Position numbers and translations under genes: made by a program | NCBI GenBank assembly: GCA_012931725.1 | Contig: CM022948.1 | Coordinates: 17,876,598-17,940,597, forward strand | Direction of reading: 5' to 3' | Origin: Litsea cubeba | Lineage: Eukaryota; Streptophyta; Magnoliopsida; Laurales; Lauraceae | DNA: 64,000 nt | The notes under the pieces: generated by a model | What the model saw: the letters and a program-made list of their open reading frames with translations, nothing else | Told to the model about the DNA's origin: nothing | Database searches by the model: none | In this document: positions 1 to 11,665 of the stretch, one piece after another | Position numbering within the stretch: the first letter of the stretch is position 1 | Layout: the number at the start of each line of letters is the position of its first letter

Positions 1-1138
1 ATTCCTAATTAGAGTGGATAGATCAAAAGAAAATAAGCATCCATGTTTAGGCCCCCTCGCGATCTCCCTCCCTGACATCTGGTCCTGTACAACACAACCA
101 GAGGAAGAAAAGGAAACATTACAGTTGTTTTCAACGAGTTGTCCAACTGAAAGGTCTGAAATTAAATTGGGGCAGTGATAAACATTTTTTAAGGGCAAGA
201 TACTAGAAATATTTCCAATGGCAGTGATAGGAAGATGTCCGCCATCGGCTGTTTGAACATGAGTATTGCTAGTATATTTTGTCAATCTAGAAAGTTGTGC
301 ACTGGAATGAGTCAGGTGATTTGATGCTTCGGAATCAAGATACCAAATGGAAGAAGGGGTTTTAGATTTACCTGTGATGCCAAGTACAGAAAATGCATTG
401 ACGATCATTTGTTGAACTAATTTTGGAGTGAGAGCAGTTGAAGAAGAACCAGGCTGTGAAGGCACAGATGTGGACGTAGCATCAGCAGTAGCATAGTCTA
501 TCTTGGCAGCATAGGCATTGGGAGTCCGAGGTTCTGGACGGCGGCGACATTCAGTAATGATGTGTCCCTTCTGCTTGCAGTAATTACAGAATTTCTGGTT
601 GCATTGTGTTAGGAGGTGTCCATATTTTTTGCAAGAGTAGCATTGGACTTTGCTCATATCCCGAGTCTGAGGAGCTGGAGAAGACCGTGAGGTCTGAAGA
701 GACCGAGTGTTCCCTTTAGCAGAGTATGCAATAGGATAAGTTGCAGTGTCCTGTTGTTCCAGATGGGCTTTTGTGTGAATACGTTGTTCTTCTCGCAGAA
801 GCTCATTCAAACAAACATCCAAAGATGGTAATGGGCTCCGGCTAAGCAGAGATGATGTTACAGTCTCATATTCAGGATGCAATTTCATCAAAAACTGATC
901 CCTGTGATTTGAGGCTTGAAGGTCTTGTATAGTTTTAAGAACATTGTTCGGAACAGAAGTATATTTAATCCCATCGTATTCACTCCACAAATTGCGGAAA
1001 ACCTGAATAGTAGTCTTGAATGAACAAGGTGCCTTGACTGTATTCTGTAATTTCATACTCAAGTTGAAATTGTCGTGCAGAATTATCTTGATGATAAACT
1101 GTCAGTAAGTAACCCCACATCTCCTTAGAGGTCATATA
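1..1138 (-). mobile_element. Copia-1: Ty1/Copia retrotransposon fragment
   Basis: This is the 5' coding part of a Ty1/Copia element read on the minus strand; it continues beyond the left edge. It is cut at 1138 by the 5' LTR of a second Copia element. The visible part runs from the gag UBN2-type region through two zinc knuckles into the retroviral-type protease. No LTR of this copy is in the window. Its gag resembles that of Copia-2 at 2087-3065, including the paired knuckles, so the two may be related lineages. Recognition rests on motifs seen in translation. Confidence 0.85.
1..1138 (-). pseudogene. Copia gag-protease polyprotein, partial
   Basis: The minus-strand frame is open from about 1000 to the window edge and encodes the C-terminal part of a UBN2-type gag. 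It is followed by two CCHC zinc knuckles (C-Y-S-C...H...C and C-N-Y-C...H...C, about 560-650) and then the aspartic protease region (about 320-350), followed by the segment leading to the integrase. Gag would coat the genomic RNA in virus-like particles and the protease would cut the polyprotein. Upstream of about 985 the gag continues in another frame (MTSKEMWGYLL... at 1000-1135), so there is one frameshift. The protease active site reads D-S-E-A instead of the usual D-S-G-A, which should abolish activity. It ends at 1138, where Copia-2 is inserted. Confidence 0.8.
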
Positions 1139-1451
1139 TGTAGAAACACAGTAGGCCCATCTCTCAAGGCCCATGACTAAGAGGCCCAAAGCTTCAGACC
1201 CATGTGTGGGATCTCTTAGATTTGGTCAACATTGTATAGTTGTATGATATCAATCATTTTTATATTCTTTCCTTTCTTACTTATATACACCTGTAATTAG
1301 TTACAATCATAGGCTGTAATGAGCAATACTTTGTGTATAAAGAGCAACAGTCGATCCCCCCTTTGGGATACGACAGATTCCACAATCTCTCTTCTCTTTC
1401 TCTCTTATTCTTCTTCTCCTTCTTCAATACAAGGATTTGTTGATCCTTACA
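1139..1451 (+). repeat. 5' LTR of Copia-2
   Basis: It starts with TG at 1139 and ends with CA at 1450-1451, immediately before the PBS. The first 22 bp recur at 4399-4420 after the PPT. The length of 313 bp is in the normal range for plant Copia LTRs. The sequence becomes CT-rich near its end (1380-1430), as is common in the R/U5 part. Confidence 0.88.
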
Positions 1452-1463
1452 TGGTATCAGAGC
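1452..1463 (+). other. Copia-2 primer-binding site (initiator Met tRNA type)
   Basis: TGGTATCAGAGC directly follows the 5' LTR. It is the classical plant Copia PBS, complementary to the 3' end of initiator methionine tRNA. Confidence 0.9.
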
Positions 1464-2086
1464 TATCTTTCTGTCGTCTTGCAATCAACAGAGTAGGATA
1501 GACAAATCCTCACTATTTCTTTAATCTTTGCATCATAGCATGAAAGGATTTCTCAGCAGCAGTATCCTTGCATCATTGAAAGTAGCAGATCAAATGTTCT
1601 GCTCTCAGCAGCATCAAACAAAGCAGCAGATCAATTTTTCTGCAACTCTATCTAGTGTCGACAATCATCCAACCATCAGATCTCAAAGTGGGCCCCACCT
1701 CCAGATTACAGAATCTACAGAAATCAACACCAAACTGGTCGACCATTATTCTTGGGAATATTAAGCATTTTTCTGAGATTTTTATCATCTCAAACAAGTC
1801 AGTCTTATCTACATCTCTAGTTTGCCAGTTTATAGGAACTGTTTCTGTTTTAAGGCTTGATATTCAGATCCAACCATTGGAATCCAATCATTCTTGGATC
1901 AAAAGTTACAGAAAATAGGCTACAAGTATAACTGGAAGGCTGATTGAAGAAAATATATTGCTACAGGAAGCAGACATCTTTCCTACTTCAAATTTCTTGG
2001 ACGTCCAGAGGTCCATTTTTCTGTTTCTTTTCTAAAAACAGTGCTGCTGCCCATCTCCTTTCTTAGAAATCATCTTCTTAAATCAA
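1464..2086 (+). other. Copia-2 untranslated leader
   Basis: There are 623 bp between the PBS and the gag start. I see no coding capacity or repeat here beyond short AG-rich runs such as repeated CAGCAG around 1555-1630. Confidence 0.6.
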
Positions 2087-3065
2087 ATGGAAAAGGTTGA
2101 TGTTATTTCTGACAAATTTAACGGTACCAATTATATGTCTTGGGCATTTCACCTTAAGAACTTCATTGAAGGACAAGAGATGTTGGGGTATTTAGATGGG
2201 ACAACTATCAAACAGCTTGCTGATCCTAATGCGCACAGAAGATAAAAACAATTGCCACTTGAAATCAACAGAATGCTGAGGTTGTGGACCTGGTATTCTC
2301 AACTTCGTTGATCCCTCCTTCACAATGGCACTTTCAAGCTTTTCGAAAGCCTCTGATATGTGGACACACATGAAGAAAATATATCATCAGCAACGAAGAT
2401 TCCATATTGACACAGAATTTGGCCAATACTGCCAAAATGACAAGAATGTTCAGGATTACTGCAATGGGTTTCTAACCCTATGGACTGAAAGGAACCATAT
2501 GCTTCTACAGTCTGCCTCCGCGGCATTCCTTCCTCAAGCTCTCAAACTTCAGGAAGAACTTCATGTCAGTCAATTCCTGATGAATCTCCGTGCAGAATTT
2601 GAACCAGTACGAGCAGCCCTCATGAATCGGGAAAACCCTCCTGATTTGGATACATGTGTTCAAGAGGTCCTTTGTGAAGAAACTCGTCTTTCTTCCCATT
2701 GTTTCCTTCCTGAAGAATCAAAGGTCTTTCTTGCACAATCGGGACCATCTCAGACGGATGAGACAGTCTTTCTAACTGCTCGTGGTCAGAAACCGTAGTG
2801 TTTTGAATGTAAAAGGTATGGACATGTTGCACGGGACTGCCGGCAGAAATTATTTTGCAATTATTGCAAATGTAATGGACATGTTCTCTCCAACTGCACA
2901 AGAAGGCCTAACAAGAAACCTGATCAGACTCAAATGCGCGGCACTACTGCACTTCAGGCTAAGAATACAACTTCACTCGCCTCAGCATCTTCTGACATTG
3001 GTTCCATGACATTGACAACAACTCAAATTCGAGACTTGATTAATTCATCTGTAGAAGTTATAAGC
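2087..3065 (+). pseudogene. Copia gag, decayed
   Basis: The start is the ATG at 2087, which opens a frame with the N-terminal gag signature (DKFNGTNYMSWAFHLKNFIEG). That frame stops at about 2245 and gag resumes in another frame at about 2325. The UBN2 domain (DMWTHMKKIYHQ ... QFLMNLRAEFEPVRAAL) fills 2350-2640. A TAG at 2796-2798 lies just before two CCHC knuckles (CFECKRYGHVARDC and CNYCKCNGHVLSNC, about 2799-2900). Gag would be the particle protein. After about 3065 the sequence jumps straight into reverse transcriptase. Two frame or stop lesions make it non-functional. Confidence 0.8.
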
Positions 3066-4396
3066 AGGAGTACGACATTGACTATGAGGAAACCTTTGCC
3101 CCGGTTTCCAAAATGACTACAGTTCGGTGCTTACTCGCAGTTGCCGGATCTCGCAACTGGCCCATCTGGCAGATGGATGTCAAGAATGCATTTTTACATG
3201 GGGATCTCAAGGAAGTTGTGTATATGTGTCCGCCACCAGGGTATTCTTGTCCTCCACATCATGTCTGCAAGTTGACGAAGTCCTTATATGGGCTTAAACA
3301 AGCTCCTCGGGCCTGGTTTGAAAAGTTTCGATCTGCCATCCTTCAGGCCCGCTTCTATCAAAGCTCCAATGACAGCTCTCTCTTCATTCGGAGATCCTCT
3401 CGTGGCTATACAATTCTATTGATCTATGTTGATGATATGATAATTAGTGGGAATGATCATGATGGGATCACTAACTTATAACTCACCTCATGTGTAATTC
3501 AAAATGAAGGACCTTGGTTCCTTAACCTACTTTCTGGGTCTGGAGGTTCAACGGAACAAAGCTGGCATTCAAATTACTCAATCAAAATATGCTGATGACT
3601 TGATTCATTCTGCGCGACTTGATGATGCCAAAACACTTGCCACTCCCATTGAGCTTAATGTCAAGCTCAGCAAAGAAGATGGGCATCATCTCCCAGATCC
3701 TACCATATTTTGTCGTTTGGTTGGTAGCCTGCTCTACTTAACCATGACGTGGCCCGATATATCACATGTTGTGGAGACTGTTAGCCAGTTTATAGGCCAT
3801 CCTCATAAACCACATCTTCAAGCTGTTTATCGTATTCTTCGATATGTAAAGGATACTCGGGATCGTGGTTTATTCTACCCTTCCACCTCTTCATTACTGT
3901 TGACAGCATATGCTGATGCCGATTGGGCTGGATGTCCCGACACTCGTCGCTCGACAAATGGATGGTGCATGTTCTTGGGCCCTTCTCTCATCACATGGAA
4001 AAGCAGGAAACAAGTCACAATTTCCAAATTGACGGCCGAGGCCGAATATCGTTCCATGTCTTTTGCCTGCAGCGAAGTCATGGTTGCGCCGCCTTCTTCG
4101 AGAATTTAGCATCCTCACCAAAGATCCTACTCTGTTGTATGGAGATAAGACAAGTGCTATTTGAATTGCAAAGAATATTGTTTTCCATGAGCGCACTAAG
4201 CACATTGAAATTGACTGTCACTTAATCCGTCAGCACTTTGTCTGTGAAGATATCAGTCTACCCTATATCTCTTCCTCTGAACAACTGGTAGATGTGTTCA
4301 CCAAGGGCTTGCCCCGCAATCGTCACAATTCCATTCTTTCCAAATTGATGCTTCTTGGCAAACCACCGCATCAATTTAAGCATCAATTTGAGGGGG
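3066..4396 (+). pseudogene. Copia reverse transcriptase-RNase H, truncated
   Basis: The first stretch (3075-3481) carries WQMDVKNAFLHGDL and the catalytic box IYVDDM of Copia reverse transcriptase. It stops at 3480 and resumes in another frame at 3504 (MKDLGSLTYFLGLEV). RNase H follows (YADADWAGCPDTRRSTNG ... SKLTAEAEYRSM, about 3905-4065). Another shift at about 4095 leads to the C-terminal end (HIEIDCHLIRQH, LVDVFTKGLP) up to the PPT. Protease, integrase and the N-terminal third of the reverse transcriptase are missing through the deletion at about 3065. Reverse transcriptase would copy the element RNA and RNase H would remove it. At least two frameshifts are present. Confidence 0.85.
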
Positions 4397-4420
4397 AGTG
4401 TAGAAACACAGCAGGCCCAT
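4385..4420 (+). other. Copia-2 PPT and truncated 3' LTR start
   Basis: The purine tract AATTTGAGGGGGAG at 4385-4398 is the usual Copia PPT, which primes plus-strand DNA. TGTAGAAACACAG follows at 4399 and repeats the 5' LTR start. Only 22 bp of the 3' LTR remain, to about 4420. Confidence 0.85.
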
Positions 4421-4424
4421 TATA

Positions 4425-6283
4425 TGCACCAAACAACCTAGAAATAAGTTACTAGTATGTACACAATTAAAAACTCGCAAGTGCATAAGATCACTATGTA
4501 GTGTAGTGAATTGTAAGTACGGGGTCAATCCCACGAAGACTTGTGATAAAACAATGTCAAAACTAACTAAAAATCAGAATATTAAATGGAATAATTGAAT
4601 GATGAAAAGTGGAATTAAACTATTAAAAACAGTAATTTAAAGTATCAAAAGCTAATTGAAAAGTAACCTAAATCACAACTAGTATGAGAATTGAAAAACA
4701 GTAATAATAAATGAATGAACTAGGGTTTCATCTACTCCCCTAACCAATCCTATGCATGTCCCCTATTATCTTTTAATCAAAAATCAGATTTTGATAGTGA
4801 CATCTATCAACCTAGACCATGGCATATGCATCTAGATTATTATTCCCCTAAACCTAATTCATGAGTGGCATACTACATGAATTGCTCATTATGATGCAAA
4901 AACTAAGCATGGCATATGTCCTAGTCAAAAACAAACATAATGCATAAAAACAATGGGAAAGATAAATGCATGAGTCTAAGCATGGCATATACTTAGATTA
5001 TTCATGGTTCTAAACCCTAGATGCATAACATCAGATCAATCAAAATCAAGTTAGCTACTCTTAAAATTAATTGAACATCACATGGTTGGCATGGCATATA
5101 CACAACTCATCAATTAATAAAATGGTTTAGAATCTCACCAACAAAACTGAAATCTGAATTAAAAAGACGCCAAAAGAGACTACATAGAACTAGGCTAGGG
5201 TTTCTATTACACCCTAACCCTAAAATTTAGCTACTCATTCTTTAATGAAAAATAAACGAGAAAGTAGAGTCATAAGAAGAAAACTAGAAGATGATGGTGA
5301 AGTAGTGGATGGCCAGCAGCTTTTCCCCTTTTATTCCTCCTCCAAAAGCTCCCCCAAATGCTCCAAAGATGGCTCCAAGGATGGCTATACAGCAGCAAGG
5401 GTTTTTGGGATGAAGATGGCTGATTTTGTGATGATAGGGTGGTGTTATGGTGGCTGGAATTATTCTGGACATGGCTGCTGTATGGATAGATAATGGCTGC
5501 TTTTTGTACTGGAATTAGGGCTGAACGGGTCTGGGTTTGATGGAATGAATGGTGCTGGAATTACTGTTCACGTCCTTCCTTGTATGCTATTTATAAGTTG
5601 AAAATGCCCCTTTTAGCAAGTAGTTCCTTGTAGAATAGATCTTCAACCTTCCTTATAATTAGGAAACCTAATTAGATTGAATAAGGAGTCTTCTTTCTTG
5701 TTTTAGCAAGCTTTCTATATCTGGTCCCCTTGTATCTTCTAGAAACTTATTCCCACGGACCCACAAATCTGAGATTAATTGCAAGGAATTAAATCTAAAC
5801 TTTTGACATAAAAGTGGGCCCCATTTCTTAGACTTCTAACTTGACTTGAATAAGACTTGCTTTAACTTTCGTTCTTTTTCTCCTTGTTTTTCTCCATTCT
5901 TGAACTCCACTTCTAACTTGAATAAGACTTTCAAATTTCAAAAATTCTTCTAGTTGTAATAGATGTGGACCCCCCTTGTGCGTGTAACCCTAGATTGGGT
6001 TTCTTCTTTCTTTATTTTGCTTTTCTTCTGTGATTTGAATTGTAAGTTGTCCCAAAGAATTAGAAAGTGATCTTGAAATCTGGAATAGCTTCAATGGGAC
6101 CCACCATGGTCTTTCTTTGAGATTCATGCCCATAATCCTCTTCATTAATCCCTCTCTTTTTGCTCCTTTTGACCTTAGCATAAAAATTAACAAAAACTAT
6201 GTAAAATCAAATGAAATTACTATGACTAGCACAAGATGAATCAAATATTAGGGCTTAGATTACAAACAATTAAGCACTTATCA
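4425..6283 (-). repeat. 3' LTR of the minus-strand element
   Basis: It is bounded by TG at 6282-6283 and CA at 4425-4426 when read on the minus strand. The PPT adjoins the 6283 side. It contains the block around 4495-4545 with GGGGTCAATCCCACGAAGAC, which I know only as a frequent plant LTR-element sequence. Short ORFs here (for example 5245-5493) show no family features. Confidence 0.6.
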
Positions 6284-6742
6284 AATTCCCCCAAACTTAC
6301 CTCTTGCTAGTCCTCGAGCAAAACAATAAAATAAACAAGGTAGAAAATAAAAACACTAAAATATGAAACCTATTCTTCCACCATTTGTCTCAGAGATGTC
6401 TGATCAATACATGATTCAAAGAAGCAAGAGTCTCAACCAGTTCACAATCCACATGCTCAAAAGGTCATGTGTAAAACAATACCAACATAACTTTCAGTTT
6501 AGGCTTTTACACAACTAAACAATCATTTTTGCAATTCAGTTTAACTTCAATCCTCACCATGCATACACTCACAATAAAACACTCAATAATTGGCTAAGAG
6601 TGAACAGACAATGATCTGATGAAAAATACCACATGCTTGAAGTGAAATCACACACCATAGGCTCCCATTCCATCTCATCTCCACACTGGGACTACACTTC
6701 ACCTAGAATCAAGTAGGACTTTTACACATAGGTCGTCATGGG
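6284..6742 (-). other. 3' untranslated region with PPT of the truncated element
   Basis: The PPT lies at 6284-6297. The rest is AT-rich and non-coding in all frames. It ends where the LTR of Tat-A begins at 6743; the 5 bp before that junction are ATGGG. Confidence 0.5.
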
Positions 6743-9225
6743 TGATGGACCAGCGCATTCTGCTCGCTTGGTTCTACCGAGGTCGGCGGACGTGGGAGTT
6801 TGTTTGGGTCCGACCCTTTCGTAACCGGAGGGGGGCAAAGGGTGTGCCAGATTTTCTATTTTACTTGCAATTGCAAGTGGTGATCTGGAGATCAACCTTC
6901 GCAAGTAAAAAAGAAATAAATTTTTTTTTCAAGTTTTCCATTGCACATATATTTAAGAAAAGAGACATTTTCTTGATTTGCCGTGAAAGGCGATTTTTTT
7001 GGCATTTATAGCCGATTTTGGCGATTATAGCCGATTTTTGGTGTTTATAGCCGATTTTGGCGTTTATAGCCGATTTACAATCCTTATCAACAATGAAAGA
7101 CAAGAGTTGTGATTTTTGTCTCTTTTGAAAAAACAAAAACTATAATGAAAAGCAAGAAAAGGAGGATCTAACTTCTTAGGAGATTGTGGAGGACCCGTTC
7201 AGATTGACGGTCGCAAGCCATATGTGGACTTCGCCATCATCCATGCAGATGAGAACAGAGGATGCTATTGATTCGTTTGGCTTGACGGGCTGAAAAGCCA
7301 CGTCTAAGCCATTGGAGGCAGAAGGAGAAGGCAAGGACCTTGGGGGGGTACCCCCTAAGGGACTTTTGTCACCTTGTAGCGGTGGTCGGTGTAGAACTTC
7401 CGCAGAGTTTTCTCTCTTTCTTTCTCTGGATTTCTGTGCTTTTTTCTGATCCGGGATCTGTCTTGTTTTTCCGATCTGGAATTCTTTGGAATGCTCTCCT
7501 ATTTATAGGCTTTTAGGTAGCCATTTAGGAGGATTTATGAGCCTTAATTGTCATAAAGCTACATAAAGGGAGGAGTTACAAGATTGAATTCTTTATTTTG
7601 TAACTCCTTTTTCTTGGCTTCTGATTGGCCGAAGGAGATTGAGGGCATTTAATCGCCATGACGGGAGGAGTTTCATAGGTTAAATGCCATGAATCTCTTG
7701 ACTTGTAACTCCTGGATGCTTGCTTCTGATTGGGCCGTCCAAAGAAATGGATTAATGACTGTAATAAAGTTAGTTAATTAATCGCATTAAGTGGTCGCCG
7801 AGCAGTTGAAGAGTCGCGGGCCGTGCCGCGTCTTTTGGGATTCTTCTGGCGATGATCATCGATGGATCTTCATGTAGATCGGCATCAGATGACCATGTAA
7901 TTTCAGGTATTGGTTGCCAATAGCGGGTCGGTGTCATCTGTCATGTCGATTTTTCAATCGGTCGGGTAGAAAGCATACATTTTGGTTGACCGGTTGGCGA
8001 TCAATGTTGATTTCGATACTCTTGATGATTGACCCGTGATTTTGACGGATGTCAAGGGATTTGGTATCTCAAAAGTATGAATTTTGGAAAATCAGAGCAG
8101 TCGGTCGCTTCGAATCGCGAAGAAATGGTGAAAAAGGGGGTTTCCGGGGCCCACCCGGTGATCCCGGGTTCCAGGGTCGCCGGGGCCTACGACCCTGGAG
8201 AGATTTTCCCCCCTTTTTGTCCCGTTTTGTGTCCGTTTTTGCTGTTTTTCGATTCTTTTTTCTTCTGTATTTTTCCTTAAAAATTTTGATCATTTATTGG
8301 CCTGATTTCCCTATAGAAAACCTGATCAGAATCCTTGCATTTTATTTTGCAAAGTTTCCAATTTTCTGAGAAAGCCGAAGACTTTATCGCGCAGAGCTTC
8401 CGATTTTCCGTCAGAAGCTGAAACTAGGTCAAACGATGTCGGAATGACCTGAAATTCGAAGTGAAGCCTCCTGAGCAATAAATAAGACCAACCATAGGCT
8501 TTTGTTTGAGTTTTGAAGCCGTTTGGGGTCCTATCATTAGTAGACTTGTTTTTATCGCGATGAAGACGTCGCGGTTTGATGTGCGGTCAACCGATGTCCG
8601 ATTGACTTGAAATTTGACAGGGAACCTATTGGAGTCATTTTAAGATGATCCATAGGCTCTGTCTTGGAAACCATGGTCCCAGGGAGCTTCGCCGCCGAGA
8701 GGCCTGATTTGGCTTCCGAGCGTCAAAGTATGGTCAAATGTTTGTCGAAATGACCTGAAATTTGACGTGTAGCCCTTTGTAAGCATTTTGAGGCCGTCCA
8801 TGTGCTCTATCTGATGAGTGATGGCCTCGGTAGTTCTTACCGCCGAGAGGCTTGATTTAGCTGTTCGAGGGTTGATGTAGGGTCAAACGTTGTCGGTTTG
8901 ACTCGGAACTTGACGTGGAGCCTTTTGGATGTATTTTGAGACCATCCATTGGCTTATGATCGAAGAGTTGGTATCTCCGATGCTTTTCGCCGCCGGGAGC
9001 TCCTTTTCAGCTGCCGGAGAACCGAAGTTAGGCCAAAATGATTTTGAAATGGCCCGAAACTTCTTGTGTACTCCTCTTTTGGCTGTCTTGAAGGATCTTG
9101 CAGTTTTTGTTTGATTCTGACAAGATTTGATTTTTTGGAAGTAGCATTGCCTATTTATGGCAGGTTGCGACTTCATGTAGCTCTTTGGATCTTGAAGAGG
9201 CAAAGTGACATTTTTGGTGTCAACA
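6743..9225 (-). repeat. 3' LTR of Tat-A
   Basis: Read on the minus strand it starts TGTTGACACC (9225) and ends GGTCCATCA (6743), 2483 bp, collinear with both Tat-B LTRs. A TATA box (TATAAATA on the minus strand) is at 7500-7507. A CCTTGGGGGGGTACCCCCTAAGG-type hairpin is near 7340-7362, and 4 units of the CGGCTATAAACGCC repeat are near 6995-7080. The purine tract before its start is degraded (the minus strand reads CGAAGGGTTATT where Tat-B has CGAGGGGGCATT). The small ORFs inside the LTR are not genes. Confidence 0.9.
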
Positions 9226-9449
9226 AATAACCCTTCGAGGTACAACGACGAGTTGCTTAACTTTTGTAGTCGATGTGCCTCGAAGAGATTTGTGAAGGAG
9301 AGCTTGTGACTTGACCAAGAGTCTTTGAGCAGTCTTTTTTTTTGTATTTGTAGCCTTTTGAGCTTCCAGGGGAATTTTATGGTAGTGAAAGGGATCACGT
9401 ACCATCTCGAGGCAAAGTTTTGAAGATGACATCAGGGATGTGGATTTGG

Positions 9450-9640
9450 ATTTTGACCTTGTGACCTAACAGGCTGTATGTGGCAGGTTAGGGGGTCGGG
9501 TATGGTTTTGACCGTGTGACCCAACAAGCTGTATGTGCAATGTTGGGGGATCAATTTTGGTTTTGATCTTGTGACCTAACAGGCTGTATGTGGCAAGTTA
9601 GGGGATCGGGTTTTGGCTTGGATTTTTGCAGAATGTCAAT
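9450..9640 (-). repeat. Tandem repeat near the 3' end of Tat-A (about 57-65 bp units, 3 copies)
   Basis: Three imperfect units, each with a core like CTAACAGGCTGTATGTGGCA, lie between the PMD promoter region and the PPT. The same array occurs in Tat-B (29559-29780) and Tat-C (about 59250-59480), with four units each. It is non-coding. Confidence 0.75.
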
Positions 9641-9783
9641 TTTAAGATTTTGGCTCAATTTGGTAGATGAGGCTGGATGGTTTGATTTTTGGAAGCTCAT
9701 GGGGTTTGGAATTCTCTTTTGTATGGTCGAGTCAACTCAAAAGAGGCATGGAACCATTTTTGTATGCTCTTGGTAAGAGGGAT

Positions 9784-9788
9784 TTCTC
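9784..9788. repeat. Left target-site duplication of Tat-B (TTCTC)
   Basis: TTCTC precedes the TG of the 5' LTR and recurs at 32570-32574 after the CA of the 3' LTR. Tat-C has this sequence once, uninterrupted, so this is the empty-site sequence. Confidence 0.9.
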
Positions 9789-11503
9789 TGTTGACACCAA
9801 AAATGTCATTTTGCCTCTTCAAGATCCAAAGAGCTACATGAAGTCGCAACCGGCCATAAATAGGCAATGCTACTTACAAAAAAACAAATCTTCTCAGAAC
9901 CAAACAAAAACTGCAAGATCTTTCAAGACAGCCAAAAGAGGAGTACACAAGAAGTTTCGGGCCATTTCAAAATCGTTTGGCCTAACTTCGCTTCTCCGGC
10001 AACTGAAAAGGAGCTCCCGGCGGCGAAAGCATCGGAGACACCAAATCTTCGATCGGAGCCGATGGATGGTCTCAAAATACATCCAAAAGGCTCCACGTCA
10101 AGTTCCGAGTCAAACGGACAACGTTTGACCCTACATCAACCCTCGAACAGCTAAATCAAGCCTCTCGGCGGTGAGAACCACCGAGGCCATCACTCATCAG
10201 ATAAAGCACATGGACGGCTTCAAAATGCTTACAAAGGGTTACACATCAAATTTCAGGTCATTCCGACAACATTTGACCATAGTTTGACGCTAAGAAGCCA
10301 AATCAGGCCTCTCGGCAGCGAAGCTCTCCGGGACCATGGTTTCTAAGACAGAGCCTATGGATCATCTTAAAATGACTCCAATAGGTTCCTTGTCAAATTT
10401 CAAGTCAATCGGACATCGGTTGACCGCACATCAAACCGCGACGTCTTCATCGCGACAAAAGCAAGTCTACTGATGATAGGACCCCAAACGGCTTCAAAAC
10501 TCAAACAAAAGCCTATGGTTGGTCTTATTTATTACTCAGCAGGCTTCACCCCAAATTTCAGGTCATTCTGACATCGTTTGACCCAGTTTCAGCTTCTGAC
10601 GAAAAATCGGCAGCTCTGCGCGACAAAGTCTTCGGCTTTCTCAAAAAATTGGAAACTTTGCAAAATAAAATGCAAGGATTCTCATCAGGTTTTCTACAGG
10701 GAAATCAGGCCAATAAATGATAAAAAAAGTCAAGGAAAAATACAGAATAAAAAAACAGCAAAAACGGACACAAAACGGGACAAAAGGGGAAAAAAACCCC
10801 CTAGGATCGCAGACCCCTGCGACCCTAGGGCCCGGGATCGCCCGGTGGGCCCCGGAAATCCCGTTTTTCGCCGTTTTTTCGCGATTCGAAGCGTCCGGCC
10901 TCTGGTATTTTCCAAAATTCATACTTTTGAGACACCAAATCCTCTGATATCCATAAAAAACATGGGTTAATCATCAAGAGTATCAAAAACAACATTGATC
11001 GCCACCCGGTCAACCAAAAAAAGTGTGCTTTCTACCCGACCGATCGAGAAATCGACAGGACAGATGGTACCGACCCGCTGTTGGCAACTAACACCTGAAG
11101 TTACATGGTCATCCGATGTCGATCTACATGAAGATCCATCGATGATCATCGCCAGAAGAATCCCAAAAGACGCGGCACGGCCCGTGACTCTTCAACTGCT
11201 CGGCGACCACTTAATGCGATTAATTGACTAGCTTTATTACAGTCATTAATCCATTTCTTTGGACGGGCCAATCAGAAGCAAGCATCCGGGAGTTACAAGT
11301 CAAGAGATTCATGGCATTTAACCCATGAAACTCCTCCCATCATGGCGATTAAAGGCGATTAAATGCCCTCAATCTCCTCCGGCCAATTAGAAGCCAAGAA
11401 AAAGGAGTTACAAAATAAAGAATTCAATCTTGTAACTCCTCCCTTTATGTAGCTTTATGACAATTAAGGCTCATAAACCCTCCTAAATGGCTACCTAAAA
11501 GCC

Positions 11504-11511
11504 TATAAATA
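11504..11511 (+). promoter_or_regulatory. TATA box of the Tat-B 5' LTR
   Basis: TATAAATA in the context GCCTATAAATAGGAG, conserved in the 3' LTR (31681-31688) and in Tat-A (7500-7507, minus strand). Transcription would start about 30 bp downstream, near 11540, making the region to 12371 R/U5. The start site is inferred. Confidence 0.75.
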
Positions 11512-11665
11512 GGAGAGCTCTCCAAGAAGAAAGGGACAATCACAAACACACAGACAACAGACTGTAGAAAATCCGAAAACTCAGACAGAAAAAGGCGTCA
11601 GAAATCTAAGAGAGAAAACTCTGCGGAAATCCTACACCGACCACCGCTACAAGGTGACAAAAGTC

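Larger units (their letters stand above)
1139..4420 (+). mobile_element. Copia-2: internally deleted Ty1/Copia retrotransposon
   Basis: The element has a 313-bp 5' LTR starting TGTAGAAACACAG, a Copia-type PBS, gag, a fused C-terminal reverse transcriptase/RNase H, a PPT and only the first 22 bp of the 3' LTR. The start of the 3' LTR (4399) repeats the start of the 5' LTR (1139) with one mismatch over the available 22 bp. The rest of the 3' LTR is cut off by the element that begins at 4425. About two thirds of the coding region (protease, integrase, N-terminal reverse transcriptase) is absent, so the copy is defective. It is inserted in minus-strand Copia-1. The right-hand target duplication is not visible. 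Confidence 0.9.
4425..6742 (-). mobile_element. 3' end of a minus-strand LTR element, probably Gypsy
   Basis: On the minus strand the order is a 3' untranslated region (6742-6284), a PPT, then an LTR of about 1.86 kb from TGATAAGTGC (6283) to ...GGTGCA (4425). The LTR has a TATA box (TATAAATA on the minus strand, 5588-5595). No coding region of this copy is in the window, because Tat-A has inserted at 6743. The long AT-rich LTR and the G-rich PPT (TTTGGGGGAATT on the minus strand) suit a Tat/Ogre-type Gypsy element, but the family call is an inference without pol. Confidence 0.6.
6743..9788 (-). mobile_element. Tat-A, part 1: 3' LTR and 3' internal end
   Basis: This is the left part of a Tat-family element in minus orientation: its 3' LTR (6743-9225) and 563 bp of the adjoining internal region (9226-9788). 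At 9788 the copy is interrupted by Tat-B and resumes at 32570. That is shown by the 5-bp duplication TTCTC on both sides of Tat-B and by Tat-C, where the same sequence (about 59630-59660) is uninterrupted. Confidence 0.9.

Noticed and set aside
5245..5493. Possible small gene in the 4425-6283 LTR
   Set aside because: Low-complexity coding character only; it lies inside an LTR with clear termini and a TATA box.
9667..10128. ORFs of 60-171 codons across the Tat LTRs (8883-9398, 9667-10128, 29960-30235, 58602-58970)
   Set aside because: They are LTR and LTR-internal border sequence repeated in each copy; frames are not conserved and no domain is visible.
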